Shown piece by piece: positions 1 to 5,492 of a stretch of DNA of 5,492 nt; positions within the stretch are counted from its first letter, which is position 1; each line of letters opens with the position of its first letter. This DNA is from Prevotella sp. Lineage in GTDB: Bacteria > Bacteroidota > Bacteroidia > Bacteroidales > Bacteroidaceae. The notes beneath the pieces are model-generated. The model ran no database searches and was not told the DNA's origin. It was given only the letters and a program-made list of their open reading frames with translations. Location: assembly GCA_021203705.1 (NCBI GenBank), contig JAJQAR010000342.1, forward strand, positions 1 through 5,492, read 5' to 3'. The position numbers and the translations under genes were made by a program.

Positions 1-11
1 ATAATAATATG

Positions 12-19
12 TACATTTG
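12..19 (+). promoter_or_regulatory. Bacteroidota-type -7 promoter element (TACATTTG)
   Basis: The octamer TACATTTG, followed by C, matches the Bacteroidota housekeeping sigma -7 consensus TAnnTTTG exactly. By family rule, transcription would start a few bases downstream, at about 24-27, giving a 5' leader of roughly 110 nt before the adaptor gene. The partner -33 TTTG box would lie left of position 1, so only half of the promoter can be judged. Its position at the head of a three-gene + strand run makes it the best candidate for the operon promoter. Confidence 0.55.
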
Positions 20-25
20 CAGACT

Positions 26-53
26 GAAAACTATAAAAGTAAAAAAAGTTTTC
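26..53. repeat. Short inverted repeat GAAAAC/GTTTTC in the leader
   Basis: GAAAAC at 26-31 and GTTTTC at 48-53 are perfect reverse complements separated by 16 bases that are almost all A/T. The repeat lies just after the predicted transcription start and just before the ATG of the small leader frame. In RNA it would be a weak six-pair stem with a large A-rich loop; in DNA it could be a spaced operator. AT-rich sequence produces such repeats by chance, and no T-run follows that would make it a terminator. Confidence 0.2.
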
Positions 54-58
54 TGTTA

Positions 59-136
59 ATGGAAAGAATTTTTAAATTCAACCATAGTGAAGAGATTAAT
101 ATAAATAAAGAAATTATTAATATTTTTGATAAATAG
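59..136 (+). CDS. Possible 25-residue leader peptide upstream of the efflux operon
   Basis: An ATG at 59 opens 25 codons ending in TAG at 134-136, just 2 nt before the adaptor ATG at 139 and in a different frame. The peptide begins MERIFKFNHSEE and is made mainly of Ile, Asn, Glu, Lys and Phe; it has no Gly, Ala, Leu, Pro, Cys or Trp. It has no hydrophobic segment or signal peptide. The only ribosome-recruiting feature is a run of seven A at 41-47. It lies entirely within the predicted 5' leader, so it would be translated first, and its stop position could let terminating ribosomes restart on the adaptor gene. I do not recognise the sequence. A chance open frame in AT-rich DNA is a serious alternative: a rough estimate puts the chance of 24 stop-free codons here at about 5-10%. 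Confidence 0.35.
   Translation: MERIFKFNHSEEININKEIINIFDK
66..79. promoter_or_regulatory. Operator-like dyad GAATTT-TT-AAATTC
   Basis: GAATTT at 66-71 and AAATTC at 74-79 form a perfect 14-bp dyad around a TT centre. It lies about 40 bp downstream of the predicted transcription start, where a dimeric repressor could act as a roadblock. It also falls inside the possible leader peptide frame. The two-base loop makes it poor as an RNA hairpin, so a DNA-binding role would be more likely. Regulators of the TetR or MarR families often control RND operons from such dyads, but none is encoded in view, and the AT content makes chance a real explanation. Confidence 0.22.
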
Positions 137-138
137 GT

Positions 139-1329
139 ATGAAAAAGAGCAGAATTTTATTTTTAGCAGCTGCGGCTGTGGTTTTGTCTTCTTGCAGTAA
201 TAGCGGTGGACTCAGTTCTGACAACGGGTTTGCCGTAAGGACAGCCAAGACGCAGAAAGCGGATTTGCAGTCATCATATCCTGCCACAATCACTGGTGTA
301 CAGGATGTTGAAATCCGCCCGAAAATTTCAGGATTTATCACTAAAATATGTGTTAGTGAGGGTCAGGTAGTGAAACAGGGACAACTGATGTTCGTTATTG
401 ATAATGTAACCTACGAGGCTGCTGTACGCCAGACTAAGGCTGCTGTTGCAGCTGCGGAGGCACAACTCAACACTGCCAAACTGACCTACGAGAACAGTCA
501 GAAGTTGTTTGAAAACAACGTTATAGGTTCTTACGAACTGCAATCTGCCAAGAACTCTTACGATTCCGCAGAGGCGGCATTGGCACAGGCTCAGGCCAAT
601 TATGTGTCTGCTAAGCAAAACCTTGACTTCTGCTACATCACCAGTCCTGCCAATGGCGTTGTAGGCGACCTTCCTTACAAGGTAGGTGCATTGGTAAGTT
701 CTTCCAACACTGACCCTCTCACCACAGTTTCCGACATTGAGACAATGGAAGTTTACTTCTCTATGACTGAAAAAGACCTTCTCAATTTGACAAGGGAGAG
801 TGGCGGTATCCATACTGCAATTAACGACTACCCACCAGTACAGTTGCAGCTTGCCGACGGTACCATTTACGACCATGAAGGAAAAGTTTCCACCATAAGT
901 GGTGTTATCGACCAGTCAACAGGTTCGGTACTCGTGAAAGCTATCTTTGCCAACCCCGACCACCTCTTAAAGAGCGGCGGTTCAGGAAGTATCCTCGTGC
1001 CTTACACTCTTGAAAATACTATCATCATCCCACAGGCTGCTGTTGCACAAGTACAAGACCAATATTTCATTTATATCTTAGGTCAGGACAACAAAGTGAA
1101 ATATTCTGCCATAACCGTAGATCCTAACGACGATGGTGTCAACTACATTGTTACAGGTGGTCTCAAAGCAGGAGAGAAATTCGTTGTAAAAGGAATAACA
1201 TCCCTCTCAGACGGTATGGAGATTACACCTCTCACAGAAGAAGAATATAAGAAGAAAATCGAAGATACTAAGGCAATGGGCAGCGACCAAGACGACTTGG
1301 GTAAGTTGAAGGACGACCTTACGAAGTAA
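139..1329 (+). CDS. RND efflux periplasmic adaptor lipoprotein (HlyD/AcrA family membrane fusion protein)
   Basis: This 396-residue protein is the adaptor that links an inner-membrane RND pump to an outer-membrane channel. The ATG at 139 gives a lipoprotein signal: MKK, a hydrophobic stretch, then LSSC with the lipidated Cys at 19. Next come the first half of the lipoyl-like domain (about 55-90, with SGF at 64-66 and EGQ at 74-76), an Ala/Gln-rich alpha-hairpin (about 92-162, tip near 123-131), the second lipoyl half (about 165-190, with SPANGVVG at 169-176), a beta-barrel domain (about 200-290), the membrane-proximal domain (about 290-375) and a highly charged tail. Length is typical for the family. 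No usable Shine-Dalgarno is seen: AGG at 135-137 is only one base from the ATG. The next in-frame ATG is near residue 84, so this start is secure. It is first in the operon, 35 bp before the pump. By my alignment, two of the three hairpin-tip RLS residues of AcrA are replaced (Asn119, Gly130). Substrate range cannot be read. Confidence 0.95.
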   Translation: MKKSRILFLAAAAVVLSSCSNSGGLSSDNGFAVRTAKTQKADLQSSYPATITGVQDVEIRPKISGFITKICVSEGQVVKQGQLMFVIDNVTYEAAVRQTKAAVAAAEAQLNTAKLTYENSQKLFENNVIGSYELQSAKNSYDSAEAALAQAQANYVSAKQNLDFCYITSPANGVVGDLPYKVGALVSSSNTDPLTTVSDIETMEVYFSMTEKDLLNLTRESGGIHTAINDYPPVQLQLADGTIYDHEGKVSTISGVIDQSTGSVLVKAIFANPDHLLKSGGSGSILVPYTLENTIIIPQAAVAQVQDQYFIYILGQDNKVKYSAITVDPNDDGVNYIVTGGLKAGEKFVVKGITSLSDGMEITPLTEEEYKKKIEDTKAMGSDQDDLGKLKDDLTK

Positions 1330-1338
1330 TTGTTCAAT

Positions 1339-1348
1339 CAGTTAACTG
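1339..1348. repeat. Perfect 10-bp palindrome CAGTTAACTG in the adaptor-pump gap
   Basis: CAGTTAACTG is self-complementary and lies in the 35-bp gap between the adaptor stop and the pump ATG. Beyond a T/T mismatch the symmetry resumes for two more pairs (AA on the left, TT on the right). It has no loop to form a stable short hairpin and no T-run after it, so it is not a terminator. It could be a protein site, an RNA-processing signal or chance. Confidence 0.2.
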
Positions 1349-1356
1349 TTTAAATT

Positions 1357-1362
1357 AGAAGA
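1357..1362 (+). promoter_or_regulatory. Weak ribosome binding site of the pump gene
   Basis: AGAAGA stands just before the ATG at 1365 in an A-rich stretch. It resembles a degraded Shine-Dalgarno, but the spacing is short. Bacteroidota rely little on Shine-Dalgarno pairing and favour A-rich, unstructured starts, which fits. It is listed because it supports the chosen pump start. Confidence 0.3.
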
Positions 1363-1364
1363 TA

Positions 1365-4300
1365 ATGAGATTTGATAACTTTATAAAACGTCCTGTTCTA
1401 TCCACTGTCATCTCTATTATTTTGGTGATTTTGGGTTTGATAGGAATTGTTTCGCTGCCTATCGAGCAGTATCCTGACGTTGCCCCACCGACGGTGATGG
1501 TGAGGGCTACCTATCAGGGAGCGAATGCCGAAACAGTGCTTAACTCCGTGCTCGCACCTTTGGAGGAGCAGATCAACGGTGTTGAGGGTATGACCTATAT
1601 GACTTCTTCGGCAACCAATGAGGGTTCCGCAACAATACAGGTATACTTTAAACAGGGAATGAATGCGGATATGGCACAGGTCAACGTACAGAATCGTGTG
1701 TCACAGGCTGAGTCTTTGCTTCCAGCGGAGGTTACGCAGGCTGGTGTCAACGTGATGAAGCGTCAGACATCCACCGTGCTCTTCATGTCTTTCACCAGCG
1801 ACGGGCGTTACGATGACAAGTTCCTCTACAACTATGCAAACATCAATATCATTCCAGCTATCAAGCGTGTCGAGGGTGTTGGTGAGGTACAGGCTCTTGG
1901 TGATGCCCTCTATTCTATGCGTTTGTGGCTCGACCCTATCAAGATGAAGAACCACAACCTGATTCCTTCTGATATAACAACCGTACTTTCAGAGCAGAAC
2001 ATCGAGGCTGCACCTGGTAAGTTCGGTGAAACAAGCGATAAACAATACGAATACACCATCAACTATAAGGGACGTCTGAAAACACCGGAGGAATTTGCCG
2101 ACATGGTGATTTCAGCTGATCCTAACGGTCAGGTGGTACGTGTGAAAGATGTGGCTACCGTAGAGACTGGTAAACAGGCTTACGCTATCAAGAGTGTGTT
2201 CAACAACAATCCCGCAGTGCCTATCATGATTACACAGACGGCAGGCTCTAATGCGAATGATATCGTGAAAGGTATCAAAGCCGTACTTGCCGATCAGGAG
2301 AAGTCCTACCCTCCTGGAATGAAGATGGAGTATATGCAGGACGTAACAGAGTTCCTCTATGCTTCTATCGAGGACCTTATCAAGACCCTCATCGAGACGT
2401 TTATCCTCGTGTTCATCGTGGTGTATATCTTCTTGCAGGACTTCCGTTCCACGCTCATCCCGCTTATTGCGGTGCCGGTATCACTTGTTGGAACTTTCTT
2501 CTTCCTCTATGTGTTTGGCTTCTCGCTCAATTTGCTTACGCTCTCCGCACTCGTGCTTGCTATTGCGATTGTGGTCGATGATGCGATTGTGGTTGTCGAG
2601 GCGGTCCATGCCAAATTGGACTTGGGTTATAAGTCCTCACTGCAGGCTTCATTGGATGCCATGAGTGAGATTTCAGGCGCTATTATCTCCATTACTCTTG
2701 TAATGGCGTCAGTGTTCATCCCAGTGTCGTTCATCGGTGGTACGTCGGGTGTGTTCTACAAGGAGTTCGGTATCACTATGGCTATCGCCATCGTCATCTC
2801 GGCCATCAATGCGTTGACGCTCTCACCAGCTATGTGCGCCGTTTTGCTGAAACCAAAGAATGCTGACGGCTCCGAGCGCAAGATGTCAATGCTTGACAGA
2901 TTCCACGTGTCTTTCAACACTGTATATAATAAAGTGTTGGACAAATATAAGAAAAACGTCCGCCGACTTGTTGAGAGGCCGATACTTTCTCTGATTATTG
3001 TTGTTATCGGTGTTGTAGTACTTGTTTACACGGCAACGACAACGAGAACTGGTCTTATCCCTGATGAGGATACCGGTACTGTTTTCGCTACCGTCTCAAC
3101 AGCACCTGGTACAAGTGCCCAGAAGACAAATGAATACTTGAGTACTATCGACTCTATGTTCGCCACCAACCCAGCTGTACAGGGACGTGCACAAATCGTA
3201 GGTTACAACTTCGTTGCAGGTCAGGGCTCCAACCAGGGTACGTTCATCCTCAAGCTGAAACCTTTCGCTGAACGTAACAGTAAGGAGTCTATAATGAAAT
3301 ATCTCGGTGTTCATAACCTCGGTTCTACTATGGTGCTCGGTATGATATATAAGCAGACTGGTGCCTTGAAAGGCGCACAGGTTCTTGCTTTCCAACCGCC
3401 TATGGTACAAGGTTTCTCCGCAACGAGCGGTCTTACTTTATCTATGGAGGACCGTACGGGTGGTGACGTGAACGACTTCTTCAACACCACGCAGAGTTTC
3501 TTGACAGAGTTGAACAAACGTCCGGAGATTACGAACGCCATGACATCCTACGACTCTAAATATCCACAGTATTATCTTGACGTGGATGTCGCAAAATGTA
3601 AACAGAGTGGTGTCAGTCCAAGTACCGTATTGTCAACTATGCAAGGCTACTATGGCGGTCTGTACGCTTCCAACTACAACGTTTACGGTAAACTCTGCCG
3701 TGTTATGGTACAGGCTGACCCGGAACAACGTGCCGACTTGAAGAGCCTTAGCAACATCTATGTTCGCACTTCTTCTGGCATGGCTCCTATAAGCGAATTT
3801 GTTACAATATCCAAGATGTACGGTCCGCAGGAAATCGACCGTTTCAACCTGTTTACGGCTATCAACGTGAACGCAGCGGCAAGTGACGGTTATTCATCAG
3901 GAGACGCTATCAAGGCTATAGAGGAAGTGGCAAGCACCAACCTCCCCGCAGGTATTACTTACGAATACTCTGGTCTGACACGTTCAGAGCAGGAGTCAAG
4001 CAACTCCACAATGATAATCTTCGTACTCTGTCTGTTGTTCGTTTACCTTATTCTTAGTGCACAGTACGAGAGCTACATCCTGCCATTGTCGGTAATCCTC
4101 TCCATACCTTTCGGTATCGCCGGTGCGTTCATCTTCACTAACATCTTCGGTAAGAACAACGATATCTACATGCAGATCGCATTGATTATGCTTATCGGAC
4201 TTCTCGCAAAGAACGCCATCCTTATCGTACAGTTCGCACTTGAACGCCGTATGACTGGTATGGCTATCTCGTGGGCTGCTGTACTCGGTGCTACCGCCCG

Positions 4301-4604
4301 TCTGCGTCCTATCCTTATGACCTCACTTGCTATGATCATCGGTCTTCTGCCGTTGCTCATACCTGTAGGTGTAGGTTACAACGGTAATATGACACTTGGT
4401 GCGGCTGCCGTCGGCGGTATGCTCATCGGTATGATCTGCCAGATTATGGTCGTTCCGGCTCTCTTCTACATTTTCGAACGTTTGCAGGAGAAGTTCAAGC
4501 CTGTACAGTTCGAAGACAATGTGGCTTCTGTTGATACGGAGCTGTTGCAATACACACGTCCATTAGAAACGCTGAATAATGAAAACAATGATGAAAAAGA
4601 ATAA
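1365..4604 (+). CDS. RND multidrug efflux pump, inner-membrane permease (HAE-1/AcrB family)
   Basis: This 1079-residue protein is the proton-driven pump of a tripartite efflux system. It shows the full RND plan: TM1 (about 10-30), a first large periplasmic loop (about 31-335), TM2-TM6 (about 338-494), TM7 (about 540-558), a second periplasmic loop (about 560-880) and TM8-TM12 (about 883-1037). The proton-relay residues of AcrB are all present by motif: Asp405-Asp406 in VVDDAIVVVE (TM4), Lys949 in LLAKNAILIVQF (TM10), and Arg979 and Thr986 in RLRPILMTS (TM11). NFVAGQG at 615-621 fits the switch-loop region. The TM4 motif marks the HAE-1 drug-type branch rather than heavy-metal pumps. A hydrophilic tail of about 40 residues follows TM12 and ends in an Asn/Glu/Asp-rich stretch whose codons overlap the next gene. 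The start at MRFDNFIKRP is the usual family start. It is comparable to the Bacteroides BmeB pumps in general type, but I cannot assign a specific ortholog or substrate. Confidence 0.97.
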   Translation: MRFDNFIKRPVLSTVISIILVILGLIGIVSLPIEQYPDVAPPTVMVRATYQGANAETVLNSVLAPLEEQINGVEGMTYMTSSATNEGSATIQVYFKQGMNADMAQVNVQNRVSQAESLLPAEVTQAGVNVMKRQTSTVLFMSFTSDGRYDDKFLYNYANINIIPAIKRVEGVGEVQALGDALYSMRLWLDPIKMKNHNLIPSDITTVLSEQNIEAAPGKFGETSDKQYEYTINYKGRLKTPEEFADMVISADPNGQVVRVKDVATVETGKQAYAIKSVFNNNPAVPIMITQTAGSNANDIVKGIKAVLADQEKSYPPGMKMEYMQDVTEFLYASIEDLIKTLIETFILVFIVVYIFLQDFRSTLIPLIAVPVSLVGTFFFLYVFGFSLNLLTLSALVLAIAIVVDDAIVVVEAVHAKLDLGYKSSLQASLDAMSEISGAIISITLVMASVFIPVSFIGGTSGVFYKEFGITMAIAIVISAINALTLSPAMCAVLLKPKNADGSERKMSMLDRFHVSFNTVYNKVLDKYKKNVRRLVERPILSLIIVVIGVVVLVYTATTTRTGLIPDEDTGTVFATVSTAPGTSAQKTNEYLSTIDSMFATNPAVQGRAQIVGYNFVAGQGSNQGTFILKLKPFAERNSKESIMKYLGVHNLGSTMVLGMIYKQTGALKGAQVLAFQPPMVQGFSATSGLTLSMEDRTGGDVNDFFNTTQSFLTELNKRPEITNAMTSYDSKYPQYYLDVDVAKCKQSGVSPSTVLSTMQGYYGGLYASNYNVYGKLCRVMVQADPEQRADLKSLSNIYVRTSSGMAPISEFVTISKMYGPQEIDRFNLFTAINVNAAASDGYSSGDAIKAIEEVASTNLPAGITYEYSGLTRSEQESSNSTMIIFVLCLLFVYLILSAQYESYILPLSVILSIPFGIAGAFIFTNIFGKNNDIYMQIALIMLIGLLAKNAILIVQFALERRMTGMAISWAAVLGATARLRPILMTSLAMIIGLLPLLIPVGVGYNGNMTLGAAAVGGMLIGMICQIMVVPALFYIFERLQEKFKPVQFEDNVASVDTELLQYTRPLETLNNENNDEKE
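4579..4604 (+). promoter_or_regulatory. Pump stop / OMF start overlap with three in-frame ATGs
   Basis: ATGs at 4579, 4588 and 4591 are all in the same frame, and all lie upstream of the pump stop codon TAA at 4602-4604. The two genes therefore overlap by 14 to 26 bases in different frames, which suggests translational coupling. I chose 4591 because it gives MKKNNIL, a classic lipoprotein signal with Cys at 19 that matches the adaptor signal. The sequence just before it is A-rich. Starting at 4579 would add MKTM, which is harmless to export, so it remains possible. Confidence 0.5.
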
Positions 4605-5492
4605 TATATTACTAATGATTTCCGCAGCTGTTATTCTCAGCAGCTGTGGAATCTACGGAAAATACGAAAGGCCTGACGTAAACGCCGAGGGACTTGTGCG
4701 TGACGTGGTATCTAACACTGATACATTGGTAGTTACCGATACGGCAAGTTTCGGCAACCTGCCGTGGCGCAGCGTATTCACCGACCCACAGTTGCAGTCG
4801 CTCATCGAGATGGGCCTTACCCACAACGTTGACATGCTCAATGCAGCATTGAACGTAAAGATGGTTGAGGCACAACTATTGGCTTCGAAATTGGCTTTTG
4901 TTCCTTCGTTCAACTTCTCACCATCAGGAACAATATCCTCTTGGGACGGCAACAAGGCGACAAAAACCTATTCTTTGCCTATCAACGCAAGCTGGAGCAT
5001 CGACTTGTTCGGAAACCTCATGAACCAGAAACGCAGCGCACAGAAGGCTCTCTTGGCAACAAAGGATTACCAACTTGTCGTAAAGACAAACCTTATAGCA
5101 AACATCGCAAATATGTACTACACCCTTATGATGCTCGACAAACAACTTGAGATAGTTGACGATATGACGGGCCTCACAAAGGATACATGGGACATGATGA
5201 AACTGCAGAAAGAACTTGGCAACACCCGTGAGACTAGTGTGCTGAGTGCTGAGGCTAACTACTATTCTGTATTGACTCAGGCAACTGACCTGAAACGCCA
5301 GATACGTGAGACAGAGAACTCAATGTCACTGCTGTTGGGACAGGCTGCTCAGACTATAAGTCGCGGAAAACTCGAAGATCAGTCACTGCCGACAGAGTTC
5401 AGTACGGGTATCGCTATCAGCATGCTTAACAACCGTCCTGACGTACACTATGCAGAGATGAGTCTCGCACAATGTTTCTACGATGTAAAGAC
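4591..5492 (+). CDS. Outer-membrane efflux channel lipoprotein (TolC/OprM/NodT family), 3' end beyond window
   Basis: This is the outer-membrane factor that completes the efflux conduit. It runs off the right edge with 300 full codons visible, about two-thirds of the usual 450-480 residues. The N-terminus is a lipoprotein signal ending LSSC, with the lipidated Cys at 19 followed by Gly. The mature start contains the family hallmark PWRSVFTDPQL (about 58-68), then a long helical region, SWSIDLFG (about 134-141, the first strand and turn of the channel barrel), a second long helical segment (about 145-265) and RPDV (282-285) opening the second structural repeat of OEP proteins. No internal stop or frameshift is seen. 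It overlaps the end of the pump gene and so is in the same operon; the order adaptor-pump-channel is the classical one. An in-frame start at 4579 or 4588 is possible. Trimeric assembly and docking to the adaptor hairpins are inferred from the family. Confidence 0.95.
   Translation, partial: MKKNNILLMISAAVILSSCGIYGKYERPDVNAEGLVRDVVSNTDTLVVTDTASFGNLPWRSVFTDPQLQSLIEMGLTHNVDMLNAALNVKMVEAQLLASKLAFVPSFNFSPSGTISSWDGNKATKTYSLPINASWSIDLFGNLMNQKRSAQKALLATKDYQLVVKTNLIANIANMYYTLMMLDKQLEIVDDMTGLTKDTWDMMKLQKELGNTRETSVLSAEANYYSVLTQATDLKRQIRETENSMSLLLGQAAQTISRGKLEDQSLPTEFSTGIAISMLNNRPDVHYAEMSLAQCFYDVK

Noticed and set aside
41..54. A-run and T-run near the start as a terminator of an upstream gene
   Set aside because: The only stem is six pairs with a 16-base A-rich loop, has just two G-C pairs, and no T-tract follows it.
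328..876. 182-codon minus-strand open frame inside the adaptor gene
   Set aside because: It lies fully opposite a clearly coding adaptor, has no recognisable domain or start context, and its Cys/Val-rich translation reads as the antisense shadow of the adaptor codons.
2571..2606. Pump TM4 motif reads VVEAV where AcrB has VVENV
   Set aside because: The essential Asp pair is intact. The Asn-to-Ala change is, as I recall the family, common in Bacteroidales HAE-1 pumps, so it is not evidence of lost or new function.
2359..2664. 101-codon plus-strand frame within the pump gene
   Set aside because: It is out of frame with the TM2-TM5 part of the pump. Its Ser/Arg/Leu-rich, repetitive translation is what shifted hydrophobic codons produce.
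3096..3541. Two overlapping minus-strand open frames opposite the pump's second periplasmic loop
   Set aside because: They have no domain signal, signal peptide or ribosome site, and the sense strand is securely coding.
4612..5145. Minus- and plus-strand open frames across the channel gene
   Set aside because: The channel frame from 4591 is continuous to the window end and has clear OMF motifs (PWRSVFTDPQL, SWSIDLFG, RPDV); the others are shadows of it.

Overview
The window is most likely from a Bacteroidota genome, and the proteins look closest to Bacteroidales of the Prevotella/Bacteroides kind. The grounds are a TAnnTTTG-type -7 promoter element, weak or absent Shine-Dalgarno sites with A-rich initiation regions, an LSSC lipobox on the adaptor, and the sequence style of the pump (for example VVDDAIVVVEAV in TM4). 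The genus is inferred from memory of the families and was not tested.

Layout: positions 1-138 are a very AT-rich upstream region (26 of 138 bases are G or C by my count). It holds a good promoter element at 12-19, two short dyads and a 25-codon open frame (59-136) that stops 2 nt before the next gene. Three genes follow on the + strand. The first is a periplasmic adaptor lipoprotein of the HlyD/AcrA type (139-1329). The second is a complete inner-membrane RND pump of the HAE-1/AcrB type (1365-4604). The third is an outer-membrane factor lipoprotein of the TolC/OprM/NodT type, which starts inside the end of the pump gene (about 4591) and runs off the right edge with 300 codons visible.

Together these form a standard tripartite efflux operon (adaptor, pump, channel). 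The pump uses the proton gradient to drive substrates from the periplasm or inner-membrane outer leaflet through the adaptor-sealed OMF channel to the outside. Substrates cannot be read from the sequence. All catalytic residues of the proton relay are present, and nothing in the three genes looks broken.

The operon itself is a known type of system. The only candidate for something undescribed is the leader: a promoter with a roughly 110-nt 5' region carrying a possible leader peptide tightly abutting the adaptor start. That would suit translation-coupled or attenuation control of the pump. The evidence is positional and the region is AT-rich, so it remains a hypothesis. I saw no mobile elements, CRISPR, tRNA, rRNA or terminator. 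No regulator gene is in view.
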